Origin: Argyresthia goedartella
Lineage: Eukaryota; Arthropoda; Insecta; Lepidoptera; Argyresthiidae
Assembly (NCBI GenBank): GCA_949825045.1
Contig: OX463824.1
Coordinates: forward strand, 29,792,001 to 29,856,000
Length of the DNA stretch: 64,000 nt
Reading direction: 5' to 3'
Positions within the stretch are counted from its first letter, which is position 1; each line of letters begins with the position of its first letter. The notes beneath the pieces are model-generated. The model was not told the DNA's origin. It saw nothing but the letters and a program-made list of their open reading frames with translations, and did not search any database. Positions 22,952-33,550 of the stretch are shown here, piece by piece. Position numbers and translations under genes: made by a program.

Positions 22952-23260
22952 AAGTGTTGTCTTAGAAATATTATTATTATTATTTTTTGCATTGACATTT
23001 TAATTTAGTACCCTTGACATACCTAATAATGTTTAATACTATTTGAATTTGACCTAAAGTTAATGTTTAATGTGATTTGATATGTAGTATTGTAGTATTT
23101 TCTACGAATTTGTACCCTTTGTTCCATACCTGTGAAATCGACTTACCTAAATTGATTCTGACATTGTATAACTATTAGACTTTGTACAGCGCATTGGGTG
23201 TATACCTGTAATGTTGTACATCGTAATTGTATATTAAATTAAATAAAAAAAAAAAAAATG

Positions 23261-23609
23261 TCTTTGCGTGTGGCGGCGTTTTGTGGCTCGTCTGCGGTGG
23301 GATGAAGCGAGCGATTTTGTTCTGTTTTTTGTTGTCGTGACGTGATCATGTGAGGCCAGACTTAGACATAGTTTTCTATATTACCATGGCCTGTACGCAC
23401 AATCGTCAACTATGATAATTTATTTATACCATACCTAAATGCCAACTTATAGTTTAACGGATACTCAAAGACATGCATCATGTTTCACGGTCAAGAGACA
23501 GCGCCAGCATGAAATATAGGTATCACTTTAATTGAGTAGGAGTCCCGCTAAGCCATCACCGCAATAAGTTAATTAACAAAGTTTCCTTTCATCGTCTAAA
23601 TTAATATGT
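23261..23609. other. No gene seen
   Basis: Sequence 3' of the LINE, with no supported gene or repeat. Confidence 0.4.
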
Positions 23610-23880
23610 TTAAACGAACACCACAAACGCACCTTACCTTACCTTTACTACCAATAAATTCGAAACGACCGCCAGAATTAGTAAACGATCACCAAATTGT
23701 GTTTGGATAAATGATCACCAAACATCTTTTTATGTTTTGTATACTTAAGTTTATGTTTAAAGTATTTTTGTTGTTCTTAGGTGTTCAACCTAACTCGAAG
23801 GATAAAAGGGGCTTCGCTTTTGGTAAAAGGTAATTTTGGGTAAGAAAAAAATATTTTGTTAGTCATTTAAATTGTTCTCA
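23610..23880 (+). mobile_element. Foldback element type E with truncated shared core (copy 1)
   Basis: The left part shares TACTACCAATAAATTCGAAA and GTTTGGATAAATGATCACC with the element at 59283. The shared core starts at about 23768 (TTGTTGTTCTTAGG, then TTCAACCTAACTCGAAGG) but breaks off after GGGGCTTCGCTTT. The right arm is short. Confidence 0.6.
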
Positions 23881-23966
23881 ATTAATAATAATTGTAAGTT
23901 TGTGCATATTTCTTCCGTTCCCCATCAATGTTCTATCCAATAAAGAGCACGTACATTTTGTTTCAG

Positions 23967-24111
23967 GTACAATTCAAAGCTGACGACCCTGGCGCTGCCC
24001 TCTGTGATCTTCGAGCCGAAGTTTCGCGGCTCAGTCCGAAACCTGGTGTACTCGGACCTGCCGGGGCAGCCGCCGAGGCGGCAGGAGCTGAGACATTCCA
24101 GGGATCTGAAG
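23967..24111 (+). CDS. Nrx-1: Neurexin-1, exon encoding the end of an LNS (laminin-G) domain
   Basis: Neurexin-1 is a single-pass presynaptic adhesion protein built of LNS and EGF domains. The exon is bounded by a pyrimidine-rich acceptor (TTTTGTTTCAG) and a GTATTT donor. Its second frame, starting after one carried-over base, reads LALPSVIFEPKFRG, then SVRNLVYSDLPGQPPRRQEL and RHSRDLK, the C-terminal strands of insect neurexin LNS1. The other two frames fit no family, and the frame opening at 23928 is a shadow. The exon ends on a codon boundary, matching the phase-0 start of the EGF exon at 58118. The remainder of LNS1 must be upstream; I did not find it in this window. It is codon-rich in G+C compared with its surroundings. 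Identification rests on remembered family sequence, not on a search. Confidence 0.82.
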
Positions 24112-24272
24112 GTATTTTAAGGCCGACACAAACTGCTACAAGTACCATCTGCTGATCGATTAATATGCTGCTTAATATCGTTCTGGCTTTGTCATATTCG
24201 GCGCGAGAGACTGTGACACCATGACATTGAGTTGTTCGCTTCGCACCCGGGACCTAGCCTGTCAAGTGCGGA

Positions 24273-24812
24273 GAGAACGCCGGCGCTCTCCCGAAGTTTT
24301 ACACACATATTCTTAGTCGTTTCCTTAGAGCCCCCTCGACTCAAACTTAGCCAAGGCTTCCCGTATGGAACTTCTCAAAACCACCATCAAAACGATATTC
24401 ACAGTCGTAACCTCGACCTTAGTTCGAGTTTCGTCATAACATTCCAATGGATTTGAAGCGGCGCGTAAATAACGTCGAGTCGGGTAGTCGTACGGATCAT
24501 CAAAAACATGATCAATAAACTCTTCAAAATGTTCTTCTTGACGAAGAACATTTTTAAGAACAAGTAACGTTAAAACTTGGACGACGAAGTGCGTTGCAAG
24601 CATCGTTTACAATTTTGAGGACGCCTTAAGGCTGGTCGAGAGGTACCTTGAGTTTGACAGTTGATTCCTCGACTCGAGCAAGGGAATCGATCAAATCGAG
24701 GAGATATTTATCAATTAAGCATACAAATTTCCTCAAGTGAGGTCGAGTCGAGGAAATGACTAAGAACATGAGTGTTAGTCGTTGGTGTGCGGCGGGAGCG
24801 CCGGCGCTTACA
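24273..24812 (-). mobile_element. PIF/Harbinger-like element remnant
   Basis: The termini AACGCCGGCGCTC (left) and GAGCGCCGGCGCTT (right) are inverted, and the arms extend about 80 bases with a TTCTTAGTC block in each. On the minus strand a 92-codon frame (24603-24325) includes EEHFEEFIDHVFDD and RYLRAASNPLECYDE. R-x-x-NPLE-YD before the first helices is typical of the N-terminus of PIF/Harbinger transposases. The catalytic DDE part is absent, so this is a deleted, non-autonomous copy. It lies exactly between the LNS exon and the exon's decayed copy. Moderate confidence: the assignment depends on a short motif. Confidence 0.5.
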
Positions 24813-24821
24813 GAATTATGA

Positions 24822-24924
24822 GTGCACTACCACCTGTGGTCTTCGAGCCTAAGTTCAGGTTCTTCGTCTGAAGCCAGGGCAACCGCCGCGACGACAGGAG
24901 CTCATACACTCTAGGGATCTGAAA
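24822..24924 (+). pseudogene. Decayed partial copy of the neurexin LNS exon
   Basis: CTACCACCTGTGGTCTTCGAG followed by CCTAAGTTCAGG matches the LALPSVIFEPKFR part of the exon at 23967, and GGGCAACCGCCGCGACGACA to AGGGATCTGAAA matches its end. The middle (RGSVRNLVYSDLP) is deleted, a TGA stop follows in the frame, and the 5' part is missing. The donor still reads GTGGGT. It cannot encode an LNS segment. Confidence 0.8.
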
Positions 24925-24954
24925 GTGGGTATTCTAATTTATTTTAGGTCTTAA

Positions 24955-25228
24955 CATAGCGTCACACCTTTTCCCATGTGGGGTGGCAGAGGCACAATTG
25001 TGCCCACTTTGAGCCAGTTATTCAATACTCCATTTTGCGTGACAGGGGGCTAGCCCATCGCCGCAGCTATAGAGTAATGAAGGTTTCCTCACGATGTTTT
25101 CCATCACCGTTAGAACTTCCGTATAATGTACTTAAGATAAATTAATTATCTCATCGGTACATGGTCAGGAATCGAACCTGCATCTCCTATGTGAGAAGCA
25201 AGCGCGAAACCCATTAGACCACGGAGCT
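24955..25228 (-). mobile_element. tRNA-derived SINE, family 3
   Basis: On the minus strand the head (25228 leftwards) reads CTCCGTGGTCTAATGGGTTT, then AGGTTCGATTCCTGAC as B box. The body runs leftwards through GATGGGCTAGCCCCCTGTCACG to TGCCACCCCACATGGG at its end near 24960. This is the best copy of a family with fragments at 25978, 26298, 34155, 39246, 42905, 48365, 49846 and 50163. Confidence 0.8.
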
Positions 25229-25756
25229 TATTTTAGGTCTTCTGCTGCTATTTCCTCTCTAGATTACCGACGACCGAGCACAGCGCTAGGCAACCCGAAC
25301 CCTGAGGAACTTAAGTCACCCATGCTTCTTTGATCATCTCTTGAGGTCGCAAAGGTTTTGTGGCTCGAGGAGTACAGTCTCGTGGTTCAGCGAAACATGA
25401 AATAACTTAATTCAGTCGTTCTTGGAAAACTATAGAATCCTCCTTTGGCTAGTCATTGAAGGTACGATAATTCTGAACCTAGAATCTAGATACAACAATA
25501 ATTATTTGTGCCGCTTCAGACTGTTCTTAATGACCCTGACAGGGACGTTGGACGTCTCATAGCCCGTGATATTTACCCAGATAGATAGTGCCTGAGCAAA
25601 CCAATTTATCTTCGGAACTGGCGACCTCCAGTATTTACTTCGTTCGCACTCATAGTCACTAAGCTAATAGAAAGCTGTGCCTACATCGAGGTCGCACGTA
25701 TCTCTCGGGCCAGTGGTGAAATAGATAGGCGGATTTTGTGCCAAGAGCAATACAAA
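25229..25756. other. No gene seen
   Basis: No supported feature. The minus-strand 74-codon frame at 25681-25905 overlaps the next TIR element and shows no domain. Confidence 0.4.
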
Positions 25757-25966
25757 GCCGGGTACTCATTAGCGAGCCCTAACTGTAACCGTTGCACGAA
25801 TCCTAACCAAACATCGTACATAGATTCTACGTAGTCCGCAAGCCTGCCGCGAGCGTGCTGGCCGCGAGCTGACGAATGAAACTTCTCAGCGCCAGCCGTA
25901 CACACTAGAACCTCGTTACTGCACGTGCTGGGTTACAGTTACGGTTCGCTAACGAGGAACCGGCTT
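25757..25966. mobile_element. 210-bp TIR element, AAGCCGG type
   Basis: Arms of about 44 bases: AAGCCGGGTACTCATTAGCG... CTAACTGTAACCG at left and the imperfect inverse (GGTTACAGTTACGGTTCGC ... ACCGGCTT) at right. Short and non-coding; MITE-like. Confidence 0.65.
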
Positions 25967-25977
25967 AAAACAAATGT

Positions 25978-26372
25978 AGTGTCACGCGTTTTCCTATATG
26001 GAGTGACTGAGGTTCAGTTGTGCCCACGATTAGACAGTAATTTAATACTCCATTCTGGTTGACAAGGGGTGGGCTCTTCGCCACCAAAGTTATTTAGATA
26101 CGAAGAGAGATAAGCTCGCCTTGGTTTCTTTATATTATTTGTGTGCAATAAAAAATTATGTATCATGTATGATGTAAGTAATAGGAACCACATCTGAATA
26201 ATTGTTTGAATTTATGTCAGTTAGGTCATTGAACTTAATATTTGGGAGTTAAGTGGCTGCAATAAGATATGAAATAAGTTTTCTTGACATAGCATATCAT
26301 AGCGTCACGACTTTTCCCATACGGGGTGGCAGAGGCACAATTGTACCCACCTTGAGCCACTCTGTTGCTAAA
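25978..26372 (-). repeat. Two body fragments of SINE family 3
   Basis: GTGTCACGCGTTTTCC to about 26082, and CGTCACGACTTTTCCCATAC to about 26372. Each keeps only the distal body (GGGTGGCAGAGGCACAATTG type). Neither has the tRNA head. Confidence 0.65.
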
Positions 26373-27000
26373 TTCAATTAAACAATTTAATTTTACGAGG
26401 GGAATAAGAATATTAAAGTTCGAAATTGGTTTCAAAATATGGAACTCGAGTAAACTTTCTTGCTAACTAAATCAATTTCCCGCGCCCAACAAATGGTTGT
26501 TTTCAAAAACAATTAGAGCGATAGATAAACTCATTTAAATACAATCACAATAGCTAACAAAATTAAGAATAATATTCCGTAATAAAATAATTCCATTTTG
26601 GGAAATCTGCAATTACTAAAAAACTCTCGAAAAATCAATTTTATTTTATAAACAAAGCGTAATTTTAATTTACAGTTACCACTTTTCTGCATTTTTTCTA
26701 TCATGGCACCACTAATGTGTCTTTCGTCATCGCGAATCAGTCAATTTTACTGCGAAAAACCCTTCCAATTCGAAGTTATAATTATTTTTTTGCAGTTGGT
26801 ACCCAGATAGCGCATTTCAATATTAAAATGTCTATAAAAAATAGGAGCGATGAGATTTTTATTTTATTTTTTGTCGATGAATTATGTTGTTCTTCAATCC
26901 ATATCGTTAAGTGCTCTTTACGAAAATTCACACTGTATATAGCCACAATGTCAGTTAAATATTTGAAGGAAAGTTGAAATGTGCTAAATGAAAAATATAA
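26373..27000. other. No gene seen
   Basis: Very AT-rich. The frames at 26717-26977 and 26782-27060 are low-complexity and unsupported. Confidence 0.45.
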
Positions 27001-27182
27001 CCGGTCAAGTGCGAATAGGCCGTCAGACCCGCACACGAAGGGTCCCATACCATTGTACACGGAAAAACGTAAATCGACAGTCTTTTGTACGTGTATAACT
27101 TTTTAATTTTTAATAATAAAATATTAGATACTAAAATAGGTAGGACTTCAAGGCCGTACATCAAAACATTGAAATAGTACTT

Positions 27183-28304
27183 ACATTACTTCAGAGGGAA
27201 GAAAGTGACAGTTCCATACCGAGATTATGGCATTTGCGCCACGAGCTTGCGAGGGGCGCAAACCATTTGAGGTATGGAACTGTACTTTATCCTGAGGTAT
27301 GTATAGTGCTTTTTATTACACCTACGAGGAAAATTATAGACATAAATGCATCCATATTTTACAAAAAACACAAAGATAAATGCTAAATCAATCGAAGTTT
27401 TTGCGAAAATGCGCGGGCTTTTCCTTTTTTTATTCGCCCGTTTCTGGAGTAGGCTAAGATCATAAGGTCATGCAGCCACTTCTTCCGTGATTCCGCGCGT
27501 TTTATATACAAAAATAATTTCATTTTTAATTTTCTGTATGCACCAAGGAGGTTGGTAACTGGTAAAAAACAAACTGTATGTGGCCAGTAACAATTTACTT
27601 GAAATTTAATTAGTAGACAGTTAAAGTCTCTTTGCAGTATGACTGCTGACAAATTAAAAAAAAAACCGGGTATGTAATGGAATTTCATACATACTTCCCA
27701 CCCTTGGGTCGGAAGGATTTTCATACAAACTTCCATACCTTGGGATGAAAGGATTTGAAGGGCGGGATAAAGGCGTTTCTTCCCTCTAATTGGTATAATT
27801 AGTATGTATTTTCAGAGCAGGTGTGATCTGCAGACATGCTGCAGTCATACTGCAAAGAGACTTTAACTGTCTACTAATTAAATTTCAAGTAAATTGTTAC
27901 TGCCCACATACAGTTTTTTTTTTACCAGTTACCAACCTCCTTGGTGCATACAGAAAATTAAAAACGAAATTATTTTTGTATATAAAACGCGCGGAATCAC
28001 GGAAGAAGTGGCTGCATGACCTTATGATCTTAGCCTACTCCAGAAATGGGCGAATAAAAAAAGGAAAAGCCCGCGCATTTTCGCAAAAACTTTGATTGAT
28101 TTAGCATTTATCTTTGTGTTTTTTGTAAAATATGGATGCATTTATGTCTATAATTTTCCTCGTAGGTGTAATAAAAAGCACTATACATACCTCAGGATAA
28201 AGTACAGTTCCATACCTCAAATGGTTTGCGCCCCTCGCAAGCTCGTGGCGCAAATGCCATAATCTCGGTATGGAACTGTCACTTTCTTCCCTCTGAAGTA
28301 ATGT
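27183..28304. mobile_element. 1.1-kb element with 463-bp inverted arms
   Basis: Left arm 27183-27645 and right arm 27841-28304 are near-identical inverted copies; the spacer is 195 bp. The arm ends are ACATTACTTCAGAGGGAAG and its inverse. Each arm holds the same frame of about 80 codons, read inwards to outwards: minus 27383-27736 and plus 27823-28095, with VNCYWPHTVCFLPVTNLLG and KKWLHDLMILAYSRNGRIKK and only a few differences. I do not recognise this sequence. The transcript of the whole unit would fold into a long hairpin. It is inserted in dispersed repeat X. Confidence 0.85.
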
Positions 28305-28321
28305 ACTATTGTGTATATATG

Positions 28322-28345
28322 CATGGACGTAATATTACGTCCATG
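28322..28345. repeat. Perfect 24-bp palindrome
   Basis: CATGGACGTAAT followed immediately by its inverse ATTACGTCCATG, just outside the long inverted repeat. Confidence 0.9.
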
Positions 28346-28565
28346 GTAGTATGAAAATATTGAACTAAGTACACAGGTCAACGAAACTCTTTGCTCATTG
28401 AAACCGGAAGTGGATAGAAATTGAGTAAGTTATTTACAGAAATATTATCATTTAAGATAAAAAAACTTGATATTATTTATTAGAATTCGAATGAGCTTAT
28501 AATACAAATAACTAAGCACAAAACTTCTTTCTTCTCAATCGTAGAAAGAAAATGGCAGCCAATGT

Positions 28566-28995
28566 CCCTTTATTGCTGTAGTACCATTGGACAGTAACGT
28601 CAATGGAACTAGTGGCACACTTCTGTATCGTTAGTGCCATTGATGGTATTAGAGACACTATTTCCCGTGAAACAACGAAGCGGTCCAGTAGTTAGTTCCA
28701 CAGGTAAAAAACTACCCGTGGTACTCCCGTCGTCCCTTCAACTTTCCATAAAGTACCAGGGCAACAGACTGCTGCAGGAGGTTTATTCTCTGTATTCAAA
28801 AGGGTTCACGTTGGCTCAGCTGCACAGCAATGACAGTACGTACTGTCGGTGTGTCTTGAAATAAATAAATGGTACTACAGTAATAAGATTAGCTAGCAAG
28901 CAAGCCCAGGACATTTTAATTAGTGTTAGTTTTTAAAGGTACTAGCGACAATTCCAATGATGGTACTTTCCAATGGTACTAAAGCAATCAAAGGG
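28566..28995. mobile_element. 430-bp TIR element, CCCTTTATTGC type
   Basis: Left arm CCCTTTATTGCTGTAGTACC to GGAACTAGTGGC and the imperfect inverse at right (ending GGTACTAAAGCAATCAAAGGG). Imperfect over about 55 bases. The frame at 28634-28864 is unsupported. Confidence 0.7.
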
Positions 28996-30156
28996 CGAAT
29001 ATGTTATCTCAAGTACATCATAGGAAGTTCTAACGGCGATAGAAACGCCGTCTTATGTTATGTGATTGGTTACTTTGTTGACACCCTAGAAATTGTATGC
29101 CTATAAAATTTGTGTAAAAAAAACACGGTTCTATTTAACTTTGCTCTGACAAGCGAAAGCCTGTCTTCCCAGCTATGGAGATAAGAAGTTTTACTTACTA
29201 AACTTAGCAAAATTCAACATCAATTTTGCCACCCAATCTGGGAAAACAGGGAATACGGTATTTGACTGCTAGTCAAAATAGATACTTTTAAGAAACTGTG
29301 AAAACGGTAATTTTGTTCACGATGATATACTAGCATGAGATGTCACAGTCAAATGCTGCCATTTTTAACACAAAATTGAGTTTATTAAATACAACTGTTT
29401 GAAATATTACAATTCTGATAACTGACAAACTTCAGCAATAAGGTTAAACTTGAGACTCGTTTCCAGATTTATTGGACTACCTTGTCAAATACCGCCTTCT
29501 ATAAATTCGTTATGTGGTCATTTATTTAACTTAGAAGTGATTAAAACTTCATAAAAACCACTTTTTAAACACTAGGGATGCTTCCAAAACAATCGAAAAG
29601 AAACGAAATTGAAAAAATAATGTCCAAATCTATCCTAATTTGCTGCAGCCATTTAACAAATATATTGAAGAGTGTATCAATTCATTTGAATAATCGATGT
29701 CTTTAAGCAATATCCCCACACTAAAAGACTAACACCATTCAAGCACAAACTTATATTATTCATAAAATAGGTAGATATAAAAAGGAAAACTCTTTTTGTT
29801 TTATTGCATTCAATTGTCTACATCTCAGCAATCAACGGTCCGTTCTTGTTCTCGCAACTATCACAATCATCTGATTTCCACATTCTCCCCATTCTGTCCC
29901 AACTATGCTCCGCAATATAAAGGGACGTTTATTTTTAAGGCTTGGTTTTGTTCGGAACAATAGGGTCTGTTTTCAAATGAATATTCTTTGTGGCAAGACA
30001 TGCCCGATTCTGCTATAGAAATGGCGGCTCAGTGACGACGACGACGGTCAACTTTAGGTATATTTTTGTGCAATTTTTTGGGGTCATTGTCATCAATCAA
30101 GATCATGGCAGAAATTCAGGTGATGTCTAATAATTATAAATTCACTGGCTACATTC
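28996..30156. other. No gene seen
   Basis: AT-rich intronic sequence without a supported gene, SINE or long inverted repeat. Confidence 0.45.
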
Positions 30157-30440
30157 GACGACCCGAATGGCCGAGTCGGCAGTGACCCTCCCTACGAAGC
30201 CAAGGGTCCCGGGTTCGAGTCCCGGTGGGGGCAAATATTTGTTTGATGAGCAAATATTTTTGGTTTGGGGGCAAATATTTGTTTGTACCCTAATCATGGT
30301 TGTTTATCTATCTAAGTATAATATTTATCTATATAAGGTGTATCTTTGTCTGGTACCCAAGATATAGGGAATCCTAGTTTGGGGCTAGATCAATGTGTGT
30401 AAATAGTGTCCAAGGTATTATTATCATAATTATTATTATT
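30157..30440 (+). mobile_element. tRNA-derived SINE, family 2, with internal duplication
   Basis: Head GACGACCCGAATGGCCGAGT and B box GGGTTCGAGTCCCGG. The segment GGGGGCAAATATTTG is duplicated at about 30226 and 30267, adding about 40 bases. Ends in a TTATTATTATT tail. Confidence 0.85.
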
Positions 30441-31684
30441 ATTCCTGGCTGGCTGGATAATGGCTTAAGCCAACTTGGACCCGACTTTTGACAGTTTAAA
30501 ACACAATTTAACTCGACCGTGTTGTATTTTGTTTATTGTAATAAGTGGTTGTGAAAAGTCTGGTGCGAGTCGTGTGGATCACCATTGTCACGTCATTGTC
30601 GTTGTAGTAGAATCAAGGCCCCGTTCGCGGGTAGTCTGCAAACAAATTCCATTGAGCGCGGTGCCAACCCTGAATATGATATCAGCATCCTTCCCTCATC
30701 GGTTAAATTATTTAGAAGTACCCGCGTGGAACGACATCGCTAGGGTTGTCACTTAAGATAATGTAATTTATAATAGTCGCGCTTATATGATGAAAATTAT
30801 AGGTACTAAAACGTTTTATAGAGGGAGAGTATTATAGGAATTGTTTAATTGGTTCTCCTTAGGTCTGTATGTGGGCTTGCCATTTTATTAGAACCATAAA
30901 GGGAGCAAAATAACTCTCTAACTTTTACGAAACAAAGTAACGTATCACTGGTTGACACTTACAACTCAGTGGTTTTTTCATAGGATAATGACCTGAAAGA
31001 CGACATGTTATTTTATTTCTTTCATGAAGGAGCCGTGTTATTCCTTATAACATCTTAACTAATATTAGGTACTTTCTTAACAGTCCAAACTTTTACCATT
31101 ACTACACAATTTTAAAACTCTGTACTGCATCCAAGTAATACCCGTGGAGTTCGAGAGTGCCGCAAAATGGAAAGGAATAAACTCGGACATCTCTCCCTTG
31201 GGGGAGGAAACTAACGTCTTTGCAGAAAGATTATCTATAGTTACCCCTTTCGCTCGCCGAGCCTGAAAATTGCATCCCGATTTTCCACCTTATGCCATTG
31301 TAACAGCGTCCAAAACCTATACATTTCATTAAGGAATTAGGGTGCCCTTAATGAGCGAATGACCGCTTCTGTAGCCAGTAGATATTTTGGCAGTGGGCAG
31401 TGATATATTTTTTTTAATTAAAAAAAAAAACCATCTTCCATCTCATTAGTTCAGTCGTTTAATATTTAAAGTGGTAGGTTACCTCGAGAATACTCCGAAT
31501 TTAACGAAACTCCAGGATGTTGCATGTGTTTATTCACTACACCTAATTTTAAAAAGTTTTCAGAAAAAGTATCTGGCGTCTGAAATACATGTCACACACT
31601 CTTTGGAGGTTTTGTTTTACAGGTAAATAGGAACAGGTTAAGAGGACAATCTAACACAAATCGTGATAACGATAATAATTTTTA
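30441..31684. other. No gene seen
   Basis: The 93-codon frame at 30475-30756 has no recognisable domain. Nothing else is supported. Confidence 0.45.
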
Positions 31685-31806
31685 TTATAAAATACCATCC
31701 ATGACTAAGAAACAAACATTCATGCTCATCACACACACTTTTTTGCCGGGATTCGAAGCCAGGACCGCCAGCTTCGAAGGCAGGGTCCGCTAGGCTAAAC
31801 CGGTCC
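31685..31806 (-). mobile_element. tRNA-derived SINE variant fragment
   Basis: Shares ATTCATGCTCATCACACA and GGGATTCGAA-CCAGGAC with the variant at 11680. Minus-strand head next to GGTTTAGCCTAGCGGACC. The 3' part is lost. Confidence 0.55.
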
Positions 31807-31880
31807 TCTCGCTAAACAGATGTGACAGGAAACTGAAGATGCCTGAGTCGGCTATCGCATATTTGTCGCATATAGAGAAT

Positions 31881-32650
31881 GTTACGGCTAAAGCTAGGTG
31901 TGAAACTAAACTTAAGTTTAGCCGGCTAGTGTTAAGATTAATTTCGAGCCTCGGCTAATGTCCGAAATAATGTTCATTGCGATAAATGTTTTTAACATTA
32001 GTCGGCTAAACTGCAGTTTAGCCTCGACGCTGTTGAGGCTAAAGATGGGTGAGAAAATATGGTTGACATTAGCCGACTAAACTTAAGTTTATTTTTCAGT
32101 ATACCTAGGCTAATGTTGAAAAATTACCGTCTTAATCTGGAACAAGTGATGATAATGATTCGGTAGCCGTAAACACTGCGGTAGCTTAGGTGAAAGATAA
32201 AGGGGGTGAGCAAAGCGAAGCCCCCTTTATCCTTCGTGTTAGGTTGAACATATAAGAACAACAAAAATGACTTATCATAGTTTTTATTGTTCTTACATAT
32301 TCAACCTAACACGAAGGATAAAAAGGGGGCTTCGCTTCGCTCACCCCCTTTATCCTTCACCTAAGCTACCGCAGTATTTTGCTCTGATATTAGAAATAGC
32401 TTTCTCATCTGAATAAAATTACCCCGCCCCGCTCCCCGCAGTCGCACGAATACTTCGTTTTCAACATTAGCTAACTAATGTCCAACATTAACCGAAACGC
32501 ATCGGCTAATGTGCAGTCTATTTGATTAAAGATGACATCCGTTTCATTCACAAACGAACATGACTTCGGACTTTAGCCGAGGCTCGAAATTAATCTTAAG
32601 ACAAGCCGGCTAAACTTAAGTTTAGTTTCACACCTAGCTTTAGCCGTAAC
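31881..32650. mobile_element. Foldback element type C with two inverted shared cores
   Basis: Arms of about 80 bases start GTTACGGCTAAAGCTAGG and end with the inverse; both include AAACTTAAGTTTAGCCGGCT. The middle holds the shared core twice, minus at 32174-32267 and plus at 32284-32390, separated by 16 bases. Further TTAGCC/GGCTAA motifs recur throughout the arms. Non-coding. Confidence 0.8.
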
Positions 32651-33550
32651 ATATATATGTATATCGCATTGTACGCAAATTCTTCACGCCTACATAAGTA
32701 ATTACAAGCGAAAGGCGATTAAGTCTATAGACTTAGCAAAACTCGCCTACCCTCGTCGTTCAATTTACAGTCACACATTAGTTACCAACTAAGCGTTACT
32801 TCACAGTAAAGGTATGAATTGCTGCTGTACTTGTGGGCGGACAGCGGTCCTTATGACGTCACAATCAAACATGGCCGCTGCAATCACAACTGCCTGTTGA
32901 GAGCCTTGAGTCCCGAATGTAATTATCTCGAATCGTCTGAAAACCAAGATTAATTAAGACTGAAAGGGCGTTCCGAATGAAAGTCAGGACAAAACTGTCA
33001 TTTGTTGCGGGGAACGAGGTAATGTACCTACAAAGAAACACAACGAAAGATGCAAGATTATTTCCAACGCAAAATTCGTAATCATAACAAGAGGAAACAC
33101 AATCCTCCGAACCGCTCTCGGCGAATCCGATCCGAGCGGCGTCTCCGTTTTGAAACCTCCTTGTCTGAAATTGTTGACGTGTCGAGAGAATCGGGATCGA
33201 TTAATCTTTCATTATCAGGCTGCCTGGCTGAAGGAAAATAATCCAGAGCCTTAAAATTGAATAAAAATAATAAATACGTAGTCCAATATTTTATGAAACA
33301 GTTTCCACGGCCGTAAAGTGTGCAAAACTGCCATTTCTGAAAGATAATTTCAAGCAGAATGTTCATGCTTACGAAGCGACTGTTAGCCGACCCTGACTTC
33401 ACTTGATTATACTAAAGTGTACATATATTTTTTGTAGCACTAATTACTGGCTTGACCTTTTCTATGAAAAGAGTACATAATTAGCAGAAAACAAGCGATC
33501 AATATTGTTAGGCTTGATATTTTAATACTTTTTGAGGTTATCATATAGCA
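32651..33550. other. No gene seen
   Basis: The frames at 33050-33241 and 33082-33402 overlap on opposite strands and show no known domain. No exon-like splice sites with supporting content. Confidence 0.4.

Larger units (their letters stand above)
19766..23260 (+). mobile_element. CR1/Jockey-type non-LTR retrotransposon
   Basis: A 3.5-kb LINE inserted on the + strand. It holds the tail of ORF1 (to 20057), ORF2 with endonuclease and reverse transcriptase (about 20056-22951, one frameshift), a 3' UTR of about 300 bases and an A-rich end (23246-23259). The 5' part of ORF1 is missing, so it is 5'-truncated. I could not identify target-site duplications. It mobilises by target-primed reverse transcription; this copy is broken by the frameshift and the truncation. 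Confidence 0.85.
27001..28530 (-). repeat. Dispersed repeat X, split by an insertion
   Basis: 27001-27176 and 28310-28530 together match one continuous copy at 48955-49345 (shared blocks: ACGGAAAAACGTAAA, CAAGGCCGTACATC, TTTGCTC, GGAAGTGGATAGA, ACTAAGCACAAAAC). The left edge, ACCGGTCAAGTGCGA, is a GGTTCCGTACC-family terminus. The 1.1-kb inverted repeat sits in the gap. Confidence 0.75.

Noticed and set aside
23928..24155. 75-codon frame over the LNS exon
   Set aside because: It is a different phase from the neurexin frame, and runs through both splice sites.
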